Positions 1 through 9,081 of a DNA stretch of 40,652 nucleotides are shown piece after piece (position 1 is the first letter of the stretch; the number at the start of each line of letters is the position of its first letter). Both the position numbers and the translations under genes were made by a program. The notes below the pieces were generated by a model. That model was not told where the DNA came from. It was given only the letters and a program-made list of their open reading frames with translations, and made no database searches. The stretch comes from Bradyrhizobium sp. NAS80.1 (lineage in GTDB: Bacteria; Pseudomonadota; Alphaproteobacteria; Rhizobiales; Xanthobacteraceae): contig NZ_LGHL01000136.1 in NCBI RefSeq assembly GCF_001908205.1, positions 1 to 40,652 of the forward strand, read 5' to 3'.

Positions 1-156
1 GGGTGGTCGACGCGAACCCGAGCCTCCAAGTCTACATAACTGAAAAGCGAGCCGGACCGTTCGTCACTCCCACGCATCGCGCCCCCTAGTTAAATCCTGA
101 TCCTAGAGAATCACGACACGAAACGCTTCGCTACCGACTTCTTCAACAGCCTGCTA
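1..156. other. Left edge, no gene seen
   Basis: No reading frame with a recognisable product and no clear promoter or hairpin is visible before the palindromic repeat that follows. It may be the end of an intergenic region whose neighbouring gene lies outside the window. Confidence 0.4.
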
Positions 157-205
157 GAGCATGATCCGGAAAAGTGTGCAGCGGTTTTCCGAAAAGATCA
201 TGCTC
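157..205. repeat. Palindromic intergenic repeat (GAGCATGATC type)
   Basis: GAGCATGATC (157-166) pairs with GATCATGCTC (196-205), and CGGAAAA (167-173) pairs with TTTTCCG (185-191), with an AAAA bulge in the right arm. This long imperfect hairpin resembles a repeat I know to be scattered through Bradyrhizobium and related genomes. Its right end overlaps the TGA stop (204-206, minus strand) of the adjacent acyl-CoA dehydrogenase, so the element abuts the gene exactly and could serve as its transcript end. Confidence 0.8.
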
Positions 206-1364
206 AAACTTTCTTGCTGCCGGGCAGCGTGCCCATCATCTTGCACAGCACCGTCAGCATGACCTCGTCGGCGCCACCGCCGATCGAGGTCAGGCGGCTG
301 TCGCGATAGGCGCGGCTGACCGGCGTCTCGTTGGTAAAGCCCATTCCGCCCCAATATTGCAAGCAGGCGTCGGTCAGCTCGCGGCCGAGCCGGCCGGCCT
401 TCAGCTTGGCCATGGTCGCGAGCCTCGTCACGTCCTCGCCCGCCACCAGCGCCTCTGCGGCGCGATAGATCAGCGCGCGCAGCAGCTCGACCTCGGTCTG
501 CATCTCCGCGAGCTTGAAGTGCACGACCTGGTTGTCGAGGATGCTCTGGCCGAAGGCCTTTCGGTTGCGCGTGTATTCGATGGTCTCGTTGATGATGTAT
601 TCATGCGCCTTGAGGCAGGCGGCCGCGCCCCAGAGCCGCTCCTCCTGGAACTGGATCATCTGGTAGGTGAAGCCCTTGCCCTCATCCCCGATCCGGTTGC
701 GCTTGGGCACGCGAACATTGTCAAAGAAGATCTGCGCGGTGTCCGAGGAACGCATACCCAGCTTGTCGAGCTTGCGGGCGACGGTGACGCCCTTGCTTTT
801 CATGGGCACGCAGATCAGCGATTTGTTGCGATGAACCTGCCCCTCGCCGGTGTTGGCGAGCAGGCAGATCCAGTCGGCCTGGGTACCGTTGGTGATCCAC
901 ATCTTGCCGCCATTGATGACGTAATCGTCGCCGTCCGAGCACGCACTGGTCTTGATCGAAGCGACGTCCGATCCGGCGCCGGGTTCCGAGACGCCGATGC
1001 AGGCGACGTAATCGCCCGCGATCGAGGGGGCCAGAAACTCGCGCCGCACGTCGTCCGAGCCGAATCGCGCCAGCGCCGGCGTCGCCATGTCGGTCTGCAC
1101 CCCGATCGCCATCGGCACGCCGCCGCAGGTGATGGCCCCGAGCTCTTCCGCCATCATCAACGCGTACGAGTAGTCGAGGCCCGAGCCGCCGAACTCGACC
1201 GGCTTGTTCAGGCCGAGAAAGCCGAGACTGCCCATCTTCTTGAACAGCTCATGTGCCGGGAAGATGTCGGCCTTCTCCCATTCATCGACATGAGGATTAA
1301 TCTCGTTGGCGATGAATTTCTGTAAGGAGCGTCGGATCTCGTCGTGGTCGGCCGTAAACAGCAT
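204..1364 (-). CDS. Acyl-CoA dehydrogenase (FAD), LCAD/IVD-like
   Basis: A 386-aa acyl-CoA dehydrogenase that should oxidise an acyl-CoA thioester to the 2-enoyl-CoA, passing electrons to ETF. The whole family fold is present: the N-terminal helical domain beginning MLFTADHDEIRRSL, the beta-domain signature CIGVSEPGAGSDVAS, the WITNG motif, and the C-terminal helical domain with RKAFGQ and QYWGGMGF. The C-terminal position that holds Glu in MCAD-type enzymes reads SIGGGADEVM, so that base is missing. A Glu nine residues before KAFG sits where long-chain-type enzymes carry theirs. I chose the ATG at 1364 because an in-frame start at 1427 would place codons inside the palindromic repeat. It probably works with the second dehydrogenase upstream and the divergent acyl-CoA ligase. 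The substrate is not predictable from sequence. Confidence 0.9.
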   Translation of the reverse strand: MLFTADHDEIRRSLQKFIANEINPHVDEWEKADIFPAHELFKKMGSLGFLGLNKPVEFGGSGLDYSYALMMAEELGAITCGGVPMAIGVQTDMATPALARFGSDDVRREFLAPSIAGDYVACIGVSEPGAGSDVASIKTSACSDGDDYVINGGKMWITNGTQADWICLLANTGEGQVHRNKSLICVPMKSKGVTVARKLDKLGMRSSDTAQIFFDNVRVPKRNRIGDEGKGFTYQMIQFQEERLWGAAACLKAHEYIINETIEYTRNRKAFGQSILDNQVVHFKLAEMQTEVELLRALIYRAAEALVAGEDVTRLATMAKLKAGRLGRELTDACLQYWGGMGFTNETPVSRAYRDSRLTSIGGGADEVMLTVLCKMMGTLPGSKKV

Positions 1365-1379
1365 GTATCTCTCAGCCTC

Positions 1380-1482
1380 GTAATTCCGGGACGCGCCTCT
1401 TGGCGCGGGCCCGGAATCCATAACCACGATCGTGAGTATGGATTCCGGGCTCGCTCCGCTTCGCTCGCGCCCCGGAATGACG
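1380..1482. repeat. Palindromic repeat between the two dehydrogenase genes
   Basis: The segment is built of nested inverted repeats on the core ATTCCGGG/CCCGGAAT: one hairpin at about 1383-1417, another at about 1441-1479, and a central GGAATCCATA/TATGGATTCC pairing (about 1413-1446). It is typical of the hairpin repeats between Bradyrhizobium genes. Because it separates two co-directional genes it may weaken or process a shared transcript. Confidence 0.8.
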
Positions 1483-1496
1483 CAAGGAGAGAGCCG

Positions 1497-2633
1497 TCAC
1501 AACCCCATCTGCCGGCTGGCCAGATCCTTCATGATCTCCTCGGTGCCTCCGCCGATGGCGTTGACCTTGACCTCGCGGTAGATGCGTTCGGCCTTGATGC
1601 CGCGCATGAAGCCGGCGCCGCCGAAGATCTGCACGGCTTCGGAGGCGCAGAATGCCATGGTCTGCGTCGCCTGGTTCTTCATCATGCAGATTTCGGCGAC
1701 CGGGCTCTCGCCCTGCTCCAGCCGCCAGGCCAGCATCTCCAGCATCGCTTGCGACGCGGCGACTTTCTGCGCCATGTCGACGATCTTGTGGCGGATGACC
1801 TGGTGCTGGGCCAGCGGCTTGCCGAACGTCTTGCGCTCCTTGGCATAGGCGACCGCCTCGTCGAGACAGACCCGGGCGAAGGCCGTGCAGCCTGCGGCCA
1901 TGCCCATGCGCTCGCTGTTGAAGTTTTGCATGATGATCTTGAAGCCCTGACCCTCCTCACCGATCAGGTTCTCGACCGGCACGCGGCAATCGTCGAAATG
2001 CAGCGTCGCGGTGTCGGAAGCCCACCAGCCCATCTTTTTGAGCTTCGTCCGGGACAGGCCGGGCGTATCCCCCTCGATCAAGAGCAGGCTGACGCCGCCG
2101 GCGCCCTCGCCGCCGGTGCGCACCGCAACGGTCAGATAATCGGCGCGCACGCCCGAGGTGATGAAGGTCTTCTCGCCGCTCACGACGTAGTGATCCCCGT
2201 CACGCCGCGCCCTGGTTCGGAGGCTCGCGACGTCCGACCCTCCGCCCGGCTCGGTGATCGCCAGTGCGGAGATCTTCTCCCCTGACAGCACTTGCGGCAG
2301 CACCCGAGCCTTGACCTCGGGGCGTGCCGCCCGCGCGATCGGCGGCGAGCCGATGGTGTGGCTCATCAGGCTTGCGCTGACGCCGCCGGCGCCGGCCCGC
2401 GCCAGCTCCTGGCTCGCCACGATCTTCATGAACTGGTCGGCGGCGATCCCACCATATTCCTCGGGGAATCCCAGGCCCAACAGACCGATCTCGGCCGCCT
2501 TGCGATAGAGCGCGCGGGGGAATTCGCCGGCCTCATCCCATTCATGGGCGAAAGGGGCGATCTCCTTCTCGACGAAGCGGCGCATCACGTCGCGGAAGGC
2601 ATCGTGCTCGGCGGTATAGAACGGGCTCTTCAT
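1497..2633 (-). CDS. Acyl-CoA dehydrogenase (FAD), LCAD-like
   Basis: A 378-aa acyl-CoA dehydrogenase starting MKSPFYTAEHDAFRDVM. It carries the family signatures ALAITEPGGGSDVASL (FAD/substrate cleft), FITSG, ERKTFGKPLAQHQ and QIFGGAGFMRG. The C-terminal loop reads AIGGGTEEIMKDL, so the MCAD-type catalytic Glu is replaced by Gly as in long-chain enzymes. A Glu nine residues before the KTFG motif fills the alternative base position. It is upstream of the other dehydrogenase on the same strand, with 132 bases and a hairpin repeat between them, and is divergent from the acyl-CoA ligase. Two paralogous dehydrogenases next to a ligase suggest activation and beta-oxidation of a particular carboxylic acid. 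Specificity is unknown. Confidence 0.92.
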   Translation of the reverse strand: MKSPFYTAEHDAFRDVMRRFVEKEIAPFAHEWDEAGEFPRALYRKAAEIGLLGLGFPEEYGGIAADQFMKIVASQELARAGAGGVSASLMSHTIGSPPIARAARPEVKARVLPQVLSGEKISALAITEPGGGSDVASLRTRARRDGDHYVVSGEKTFITSGVRADYLTVAVRTGGEGAGGVSLLLIEGDTPGLSRTKLKKMGWWASDTATLHFDDCRVPVENLIGEEGQGFKIIMQNFNSERMGMAAGCTAFARVCLDEAVAYAKERKTFGKPLAQHQVIRHKIVDMAQKVAASQAMLEMLAWRLEQGESPVAEICMMKNQATQTMAFCASEAVQIFGGAGFMRGIKAERIYREVKVNAIGGGTEEIMKDLASRQMGL

Positions 2634-2903
2634 CGCACTCTCGCCTCACAGACGGATTCGTCTCGTCCACCATGGCCGGAACATGAGCGGCTCACTTGCG
2701 CGGAGTGGCTGGCTGGGGGAACGGCTCCGCCGTAGGCCACGGCCTAGCAACTCAACGCAAGACGATTTTCGCCCCTCGCGGGCCAACTCCGAAACAAAAA
2801 AAAACGTCGATGCACAAAACTCCGGCTGGCCTCACGGGGCCACGCCGGGCATGGTGCACGGCAATAAACTGCAGGCGGCACAAGACCGCCGAGGGAGGGA
2901 TTT
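2634..2903. promoter_or_regulatory. Divergent intergenic region, presumed promoters
   Basis: These 270 bases separate the minus-strand dehydrogenase from the plus-strand ligase and must hold the promoters for both. I see an A-rich tract near 2795-2805 but no convincing -35/-10 pair or operator palindrome. Confidence 0.35.
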
Positions 2904-4454
2904 TTGGCCGTTCGTTACTACGACTGGATCGCTCATCATGCCCGACGCACGCCCGGCAAGGTCGCGGTCATCGACCTCGCGAGCGAGCGCCGCTTCACGT
3001 ATTTGCAGCTCGACGCCCGCGTCTCGCGCCTTGCCTCCTTCCTGCGCCACTCGCTGAAAGTCTCGCGCGGCGACCGCGTCGCGGTGCTGGCTCTGAACAC
3101 GACCGATACGCTGGAGGTGCAGTTCGCCTGCGGGCGGCTCGGTGCCATTTTCGTGCCGCTGAACACCCGCCTCACCGTCCCCGAGCTCCAGTTCATCACC
3201 GGCGACTGCGCGCCGAAGGTGATGATCCACGACGCCGATCTCGCCGAGACGGCGCTTAGCGTCGCAAAGCTCTGCGGCGTCGCAACCAGCTTGCTGCTCG
3301 GCTCCGGCGGCGCCTATGAGGCCGGCATCGCCGCTGCCAAGCCGCTCGAGGCCATCGAGGAAGTCACGCTCGATGACGTCTCGACCATCATGTACACCTC
3401 TGGCACCACGGGCCATCCAAAGGGCGCGACCATCACGCACGGAATGACCTTCTGGAATTGCGTCAATCTCGGCGGCCCGGCCTGCATCGGGCCGTCCTCG
3501 GTGCTGCTCACGGTGCTGCCGCTTTTCCACACCGGCGGGCTGAATTGCTACACCAATCCGGTGCTGCATGCCGGCGGCACCGTGATGATCATGCGCGCCT
3601 TCGATCCCGGCACGGCACTCGGCCTGATCAACGATCCCGCACAGGGCATCAACGTGTTCTTCGGCGTGCCCGCGATCTATCAGTTCATGGCGCAACATCC
3701 GGCCTTCTCGACCACCGATTTGGCCCGGCTGATCGTCGGCGGCGTCGGCGGCGCACCGATGCCGGTGCCGCTGCTCAAGGTGTGGGAAGCGCGCGGCGTC
3801 GCGCTCCAGCAGGGCTACGGCATGACCGAGACTTCGCCGGCCGTGCTGGTGCTCGACCGCGAAGACGCAGCGCGCAAAGCGGGCTCCGCCGGCAAGCCGG
3901 TGCTCCACACCGATGTCCGCATCGTGCGGCCCGACGGCAGCGATGCCGATGTCGGCGAGCTTGGTGAGCTCTGGGTGAAGGGACCGAATATCACGCCCGG
4001 CTATTGGAACAGGCCGGAGGCGAACAAATCCTCCTTCACCGACGGCTGGCTGCACACGGGCGACGCAACGCGCGTCGACGAGGAAGGCTTCTACTACATC
4101 GTCGACCGCTGGAAGGACATGTACATCTCCGGCGGTGAGAACGTCTATCCGGCCGAGGTCGAGAATGTCCTGCACCAGCTCACGGCGATCGCAGAGGCCG
4201 CGGTGATCGGCATTCCCGACGCGCAATGGGGCGAGGTGGGCCTCGCCATCGTCGCGGTGAAGCCGGGTCAAAGGCTGACCGAGGCCGATGTCTTCGCACA
4301 TTGCGCGGCCAACCTCGCGCGCTTCAAATGCCCGCGCCAGGTCCGCTTCGTCGATGCGCTGCCGCGCAATGCCACCGGCAAGATCCACAAGCCGACCCTG
4401 CGCAAGGACTTCTCGGTGGCTTCCGAAGTCGACACGAAAGTCGCCAACGCCTGA
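2904..4454 (+). CDS. AMP-forming acyl-CoA ligase (FadD-like)
   Basis: A 516-aa adenylate-forming ligase that converts a carboxylic acid, ATP and CoA to acyl-CoA through an acyl-adenylate. Visible motifs in order are the P-loop-like YTSGTTGHPKGA, the QQGYGMTET substrate-site motif, GWLHTGD, the hinge region DRWKDMYISGGENVYP, and the C-terminal PRNATGKI, whose Lys493 is the expected adenylation lysine. The start is TTG at 2904, supported by a strong Shine-Dalgarno GAGGGAGGG at 2891-2899. A hairpin terminator lies directly downstream. The gene is divergent from two acyl-CoA dehydrogenases, so it probably supplies their CoA-ester substrate. Chain length or aromatic preference cannot be read from the sequence. 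Confidence 0.92.
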   Translation: MAVRYYDWIAHHARRTPGKVAVIDLASERRFTYLQLDARVSRLASFLRHSLKVSRGDRVAVLALNTTDTLEVQFACGRLGAIFVPLNTRLTVPELQFITGDCAPKVMIHDADLAETALSVAKLCGVATSLLLGSGGAYEAGIAAAKPLEAIEEVTLDDVSTIMYTSGTTGHPKGATITHGMTFWNCVNLGGPACIGPSSVLLTVLPLFHTGGLNCYTNPVLHAGGTVMIMRAFDPGTALGLINDPAQGINVFFGVPAIYQFMAQHPAFSTTDLARLIVGGVGGAPMPVPLLKVWEARGVALQQGYGMTETSPAVLVLDREDAARKAGSAGKPVLHTDVRIVRPDGSDADVGELGELWVKGPNITPGYWNRPEANKSSFTDGWLHTGDATRVDEEGFYYIVDRWKDMYISGGENVYPAEVENVLHQLTAIAEAAVIGIPDAQWGEVGLAIVAVKPGQRLTEADVFAHCAANLARFKCPRQVRFVDALPRNATGKIHKPTLRKDFSVASEVDTKVANA

Positions 4455-4456
4455 TC

Positions 4457-4489
4457 AAAGCGCCCCTCTCGCGGGCGCTTTTCTTTTTC
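4457..4489 (+). terminator. Rho-independent terminator after the ligase
   Basis: AAAGCGCCC (4457-4465) pairs perfectly with GGGCGCTTT (4473-4481) around a 7-nt loop and is followed by a T-rich tract TTTCTTTTT. It starts three bases after the ligase stop, so the ligase and the binding-protein gene are probably separate transcripts or linked only by read-through. Confidence 0.9.
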
Positions 4490-4530
4490 GACGTGCCTGC
4501 TCCAACCCAGAAGAACCCCAAGGAATTTTC

Positions 4531-5751
4531 ATGAACAGGAAACTCTCCCTGCTTGCCGCAGCAACAGCATTGACATTGTTCACGGCCCAGGGCGCCTATG
4601 CGCAGAAGAAATACGACACCGGCGCCAGCGACACCGAGATCAAGATCGGCAATGTCGAGGCCTATTCCGGTCCGGCCTCCGCCTACGGCATCATCGGCAA
4701 GACCGAGGACGCCTATTTCAAGATGATCAACGAGCAGGGCGGCATCAACGGCCGCAAGATCAACTTCATTTCCTATGACGACGGGTATTCCCCGCCGAAG
4801 ACCGTCGAGCAGGTCCGCAAGCTGATCGAGAGCGACGAGGTGTTCCTGGTGTTCAACGCGCTGGGCACGCCGACCCAGACCGCCGTGCAGAAATATCACA
4901 ACGCGAAGAAGGTGCCGCAGCTCTTCCTCGCCACCGGTGCCAGCAAGTGGAACGATCCGAAAGGTTTTCCCTGGACCATGGGCTTCCAGCCCAGCTACCG
5001 GGTCGAGGCGCGGATTTTCGCGAAATACATCATGAAGGCGAAGCCCGACGCCAAGGTCGCGATCTTCTATGCCAATGATGATTTCGGCAAGGACTACGTT
5101 GCCGGCATCAAGGAGATCTTCGGCGACAAGGCGTCTTCGCTCATCGTCGCTGAAGAGAGCTACGAGACCACCGAGCCTTCGATCGATTCCCACATCGTCA
5201 AGCTGAAAGGCACCGGCGCCAATGTCTTCGTCAACATCGCGACGCCCAAGTTCGCGGCGCAGGCGATCAAGAAGATCGCCGAGCTCGAATGGAAACCGAT
5301 GCAGGTGATGACCGACGTGTCGATCTCGATCGGCGCGGTGATGCAGCCGGCCGGCCTGCAGGCGTCCGAAGGCGTGCTCTCCGCGGGCTATCTGAAGGAC
5401 GCTGCCGACCCGCAGTGGAAGGACGACGAGGGGATGAAGAAGTTCATGGCCTTCGTGAACAAATACATGCCCGGCGCCGATGTGACCGATACCAATCTCG
5501 TCTATGGCTATGCCGCGGCCCAGACCCTGGTTCAGACTCTCAAGCAGTGCGGCGACGAACTGACCCGGGAAAACGTGATAAAACAGGCCGCAAACCTGAA
5601 GGGCTTCGCGCCCGACACGCTGATTCCCGGAATTACGATCAATACCGGGCCCAATGACTTCGCCCCGATCGAGCAGCTCAAGATGATGCAGTTCAAGGGC
5701 GGCAAATGGGACCTGTTCGGCGACATCATTAGCGCCGAAGCGGGCGGCTAG
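4531..5751 (+). CDS. Branched-chain amino acid-type ABC transporter substrate-binding protein (LivK/LivJ-like)
   Basis: A 406-aa periplasmic ligand-binding protein of the type I (Leu/Ile/Val-binding) fold. The ATG at 4531 gives a clear 24-residue signal peptide ending AQGAYA before QKKYD and is preceded by AAGGAA. The mature part contains IKIGNVEAYSGPASAYG, typical of the first lobe, and the usual alternating alpha/beta layout. No permease or ATPase genes lie beside it, so it must use a transporter encoded elsewhere. Its position behind an acyl-CoA ligase and divergent dehydrogenases suggests that the ligand is the organic acid (or a precursor) degraded by this block, since this family also binds aromatic and aliphatic acids. 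The ligand itself is inference. Confidence 0.88.
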   Translation: MNRKLSLLAAATALTLFTAQGAYAQKKYDTGASDTEIKIGNVEAYSGPASAYGIIGKTEDAYFKMINEQGGINGRKINFISYDDGYSPPKTVEQVRKLIESDEVFLVFNALGTPTQTAVQKYHNAKKVPQLFLATGASKWNDPKGFPWTMGFQPSYRVEARIFAKYIMKAKPDAKVAIFYANDDFGKDYVAGIKEIFGDKASSLIVAEESYETTEPSIDSHIVKLKGTGANVFVNIATPKFAAQAIKKIAELEWKPMQVMTDVSISIGAVMQPAGLQASEGVLSAGYLKDAADPQWKDDEGMKKFMAFVNKYMPGADVTDTNLVYGYAAAQTLVQTLKQCGDELTRENVIKQAANLKGFAPDTLIPGITINTGPNDFAPIEQLKMMQFKGGKWDLFGDIISAEAGG

Positions 5752-5779
5752 CCCGCGACGACTGCGCTAACCTCGACGA

Positions 5780-5810
5780 AATAGCGGCCGACTGGCCGCT
5801 ATTTTTTTTT
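5780..5810 (+). terminator. Rho-independent terminator after the binding protein
   Basis: AATAGCGGCC (5780-5789) pairs perfectly with GGCCGCTATT (5794-5803) around the tetraloop GACT, followed by an unbroken run of T to 5810. It lies between two convergent genes. It is a strong terminator for the plus strand. On the minus strand the run after the stem is short, so it is weaker for the XRE gene. Confidence 0.95.
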
Positions 5811-5832
5811 GCACGCTTGCCGCCGAGACAAA

Positions 5833-6603
5833 CTATCCCGGCAGGAACAACGCGAACGACTCGTCGACCGTGCGGCGCAGATGACTGCGATAGAGTGCAT
5901 GGTTGGCATCGCCGGGCGCGATCCGCCCCAAAGACGGTTGCGGAATGTTGCTCAGCGGCACATAGGCGATCGGCGCGGCGATCGGCGTCAACTGCGAACC
6001 TGCGCCGGCGCGGAGCGTCGAGATGATGCCGTACATCTCACCGGCGACCGTCGGCCGCGACACCGTGATCACGCGATGCTGGCCGTGCTTGATGATGACG
6101 AGGTAGATGAAGCCGGACTGATGCGGGACCGCGACTTCGCCGGTGTGCTCATAGGCGGCATCGGTCCGCTCGCCCTCACGGAAAACCAGTGAAGAGACCT
6201 TCGGCTCCCAGACGATCTCGGTGCGATAGGCGAAGATCGCGTCCTTATCGCCGAAAGACGGCCGCAGCGTGATGTAGACGTCTTCCAGCCAGGTCACCGC
6301 CCGATGCGAGTAGGAACCGAGGCTGTCGGGCGCGACATCGCTTGCTGCCGGAGGCGCCACTGCAACGGAGTTCTTGCGCAGCGACACGCCCAGCGCCTGC
6401 TCCAGCCGCACGGTTGTCGCGAGTGTGAACGGCCGGCGGCCACCGAGCACCTTCTCCAGCGTGGACAGACTGAGCTTGGCCTGCTCGGCCAGCGCCTGCC
6501 GCGAGATCCGGCGCCTGGCCAGCTCCTCGCGAATGGTCTCTGCGATTTCTCGGCTCTGCTCGTCCGAAAGCTGCTTGTCGGTGAGTTTATCCTGCGTCTG
6601 CAT
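5833..6603 (-). CDS. XRE-family transcriptional regulator with C-terminal sensory domain
   Basis: A 256-aa protein with an N-terminal helix-turn-helix of the XRE/Cro type at about residues 20-75 (ELARRRISRQALAEQAKLS, then STLEKVLGGRRPFTL). The C-terminal part of about 140 residues contains the stretch YRTEIVWEPKVSSLVF and is likely a ligand-sensing or oligomerisation domain. I do not recognise it as a named family. The ATG at 6603 is preferred; an in-frame TTG at 6609 lies closer to the GGAG ribosome site and is possible. It is divergent from the VIT/VWA surface protein gene, with 186 bases between them, so it may regulate the sortase locus. That link is inferred from position only. Confidence 0.82.
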   Translation of the reverse strand: MQTQDKLTDKQLSDEQSREIAETIREELARRRISRQALAEQAKLSLSTLEKVLGGRRPFTLATTVRLEQALGVSLRKNSVAVAPPAASDVAPDSLGSYSHRAVTWLEDVYITLRPSFGDKDAIFAYRTEIVWEPKVSSLVFREGERTDAAYEHTGEVAVPHQSGFIYLVIIKHGQHRVITVSRPTVAGEMYGIISTLRAGAGSQLTPIAAPIAYVPLSNIPQPSLGRIAPGDANHALYRSHLRRTVDESFALFLPG

Positions 6604-6789
6604 CGTCAACCCTGCTCCAGAGCGGTCATTCTAGCAGGGCGGACAAGTCAGCACAAAACCGCACATGGCAGCCTCGGCGACGGCCACCCCGGACGGCCAC
6701 GGCGGAACATTGCTGATCATTCTGCTCGCGAAATCAGCCTCGCCCGGCCGATGCTCCAGGCCGTGAAACATCCTTCGGGAGCAGGCCAA
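6604..6789. promoter_or_regulatory. Divergent promoter region of the XRE gene and sortase locus
   Basis: This 186-base gap between divergent genes must carry both promoters. A good ribosome site (CGGGAGCAGG) is visible just before the ATG at 6790. I could not pick out a confident -35/-10 pair or an operator. Confidence 0.4.
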
Positions 6790-9051
6790 ATGGACACCTA
6801 CGACGCAGCCGACAGTGACGAACACCCCATGCTGGGCCGACTGATCAAGCTCGGACTGTTTCTTCTCGTTCAAGGCATCGCAGTGATGCTCGTCGCCTTC
6901 GTGACCTTGCTGGTGAGCTTCACGCCGGGCTGGTCGGCGACATCAGAGCAGACCAGCCTGCTCCAGCCCGGCGATGCCCGGTCCGGCACACTCCTTCTGA
7001 AAGAGGACGGAGCCTACACGGAGGCGATCCGCCTCGGCATCGATGTCGACGTCACGGTATCAGGCCCGACGCTGCGCGCCAGGGTCACGCAGGTCTTCCG
7101 CAACCCGACCAAGGACTGGGTCGAGGCGACCTATGTGTATCCGCTCCCCACTGGCGGCGCCGTCGATACGCTGAAGATGGTGGTCGGCGGCCGAGTCATC
7201 GTCGGCGACATCAAGGAGCGGCAGCAGGCGCGTGTGATCTACGAAGAGGCGCGCCGCGCCGGCCAGAAGGCCGCGCTCACCGAGCAGGAGCGGCCGAACA
7301 TCTTCACCAACTCGGTCGCCAATATCGGCCCCGGCGAAACCGTGCTGGTGCAGATCGAGTACCAAGAGCCGGTGCACCAATCCGGAAATGAATATTCGCT
7401 GCGCCTGCCGCTGGTGGTCGGCCCGCGCTACAATCCGGCGCCGATCGTCCAGAGCGTCGACTTCCGCAAGGACGGCTCCGGTTGGGGTGCGACGACGTCG
7501 GACCCGGTACCGGACCGCGACCGCATCTCGCCGCCGGTAGCGGAACCCGCCAAGAACGCGCCGGTCAACCCAACCAGCATCACGGTGCGCCTGAAGGCTG
7601 GCTTTGCGCTCGGCGAGGTCAAGAGCCATCACCATAACGTCAGGATCGAGAGCCCGGACAACGCGACGCGCGTGGTCACGCTCGCCGATGGCGCCGTGCC
7701 CGCCGACCGCGATTTCGAGCTGACCTGGAAGCCGATAGCGGAGAAGGCACCGTCAGTCGGCCTGTTCCGCGAGCATGTCGGCGATGCCGATTATCTGCTC
7801 GCCTTCGTCACACCGCCCACCGCCGAGCAGGCGACGCAGAAGCCGCTGCCGCGCGAGGTCGTGTTCGTGATCGACAATTCCGGTTCGATGGGCGGCACCT
7901 CGATCGTCCAGGCCAAAGCCAGCCTGACCTACGCGCTCGGCCGCCTCCAGCCCAGTGACCGCTTCAACGTCATCCGTTTCGACGACACCATGGACGTGCT
8001 TTTTCCGACCTCCGTCCCGGCGGACGCAGCGCATGTCGGTGAAGCCACCCCGTTCGTCAGCGCCTTGCAGGCGCGCGGCGGCACCGAGATGGTGCCGGCG
8101 ATGCGCGCCGCGCTGACCGACAAGCTCGGCGATACGAACATGGTTCGCCAGGTCGTGTTCCTGACCGACGGCGCGATCGGCAACGAGCAGCAATTGTTCG
8201 AGACGATCACGGCAATGCGCGGGCGTTCGCGCGTGTTCATGGTCGGCATCGGATCCGCGCCCAACACCTATCTGATGACGCGCGCTGCCGAGCTGGGCCG
8301 CGGCGCCTTCACCCATATCGGCTCCGTCGAGCAGGTCGAGGAGCGCATGCGCGGCCTGTTCGCCAAGCTGGAGAACCCGGCGGTGACCGGCCTCAGCGCG
8401 AAGTTCTCCGCAGCGAAGGCCGACGTCACCCCGGCGATCATTCCCGATGTCTATCGCGACGAGCCGCTGGTGCTGGCGGCGAGGCTCGACAAGCTCGCGG
8501 GCTCGCTCGAGATCAAGGGACGCGTCGGCGACCGCCCGTGGTCGGTGACGCTGCCGCTGCAAAACGCGGCCGAAGGCAAGGGCCTGTCGAAACTCTGGGC
8601 CCAGCGCAAGATCGGCGATGCAGAGGTGGCGCGCACCATGCGCGAGCTGACGCCGGAAGAGGCCGACAAGGCGATCCTGGCGCTGGCGCTCGACCATCAG
8701 ATCGTCACGCGCTTGACCAGCCTTGTCGCCGTCGACAAGACGCCGAGCCGCCCCGAAGGCGAGCCGCTCAAGCTCAGCGAATTGCCGATCAACCTGCCGG
8801 CCGGCTGGGATTTCGAGAAGGTGTTCGGCGAACGGCCGCAGCTGCCTGCGCAATTGCGCGAACGCCATGCCGATGCGCGCGACCCGCGGGCCGCGAGGAG
8901 GCCGACGCCCGCGGCACCCGATGCGATCCGTCTGCCCAAGACCGCAACCTCGGCTGAGCTGAAAATGATCGCGGGGCTGATCCTGATCGTGCTCGCCCTG
9001 ATCCTGTTCGTGTTCAACCGACGTCAACCCTTGCTCACTGATGTCGCTTGA
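6790..9051 (+). CDS. VIT/VWA-domain surface protein with LPKTA sorting signal (sortase target)
   Basis: A 753-aa protein. An N-terminal hydrophobic segment (about residues 20-45) is followed by a VIT domain (about 60-190, with ATYVYPLPTGGAVD and IYEEARRAGQKAAL) and a von Willebrand factor A domain with the metal-binding motif DNSGS at 362-366. The C-terminus carries LPKTA (715-719), a hydrophobic helix (MIAGLILIVLALILFVF) and NRR, the classic LPXTG-like tripartite sorting signal. It is therefore the likely substrate of the sortase downstream, as in the known proteobacterial sortase/target pairs. It would be exported through Sec and fixed in or beyond the cell envelope. The ATG at 6790 follows a good ribosome site. 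In-frame codons upstream to 6304 overlap the regulator and are rejected. Confidence 0.9.
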   Translation: MDTYDAADSDEHPMLGRLIKLGLFLLVQGIAVMLVAFVTLLVSFTPGWSATSEQTSLLQPGDARSGTLLLKEDGAYTEAIRLGIDVDVTVSGPTLRARVTQVFRNPTKDWVEATYVYPLPTGGAVDTLKMVVGGRVIVGDIKERQQARVIYEEARRAGQKAALTEQERPNIFTNSVANIGPGETVLVQIEYQEPVHQSGNEYSLRLPLVVGPRYNPAPIVQSVDFRKDGSGWGATTSDPVPDRDRISPPVAEPAKNAPVNPTSITVRLKAGFALGEVKSHHHNVRIESPDNATRVVTLADGAVPADRDFELTWKPIAEKAPSVGLFREHVGDADYLLAFVTPPTAEQATQKPLPREVVFVIDNSGSMGGTSIVQAKASLTYALGRLQPSDRFNVIRFDDTMDVLFPTSVPADAAHVGEATPFVSALQARGGTEMVPAMRAALTDKLGDTNMVRQVVFLTDGAIGNEQQLFETITAMRGRSRVFMVGIGSAPNTYLMTRAAELGRGAFTHIGSVEQVEERMRGLFAKLENPAVTGLSAKFSAAKADVTPAIIPDVYRDEPLVLAARLDKLAGSLEIKGRVGDRPWSVTLPLQNAAEGKGLSKLWAQRKIGDAEVARTMRELTPEEADKAILALALDHQIVTRLTSLVAVDKTPSRPEGEPLKLSELPINLPAGWDFEKVFGERPQLPAQLRERHADARDPRAARRPTPAAPDAIRLPKTATSAELKMIAGLILIVLALILFVFNRRQPLLTDVA

Positions 9052-9081
9052 GAGAGGAGCCCCCCGAGCTCCTCTACTTCA

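Noticed and set aside
2832..4388. A 518-codon minus-strand frame opposite the ligase
   Set aside because: Antisense to a well-supported ligase and without recognisable domain.
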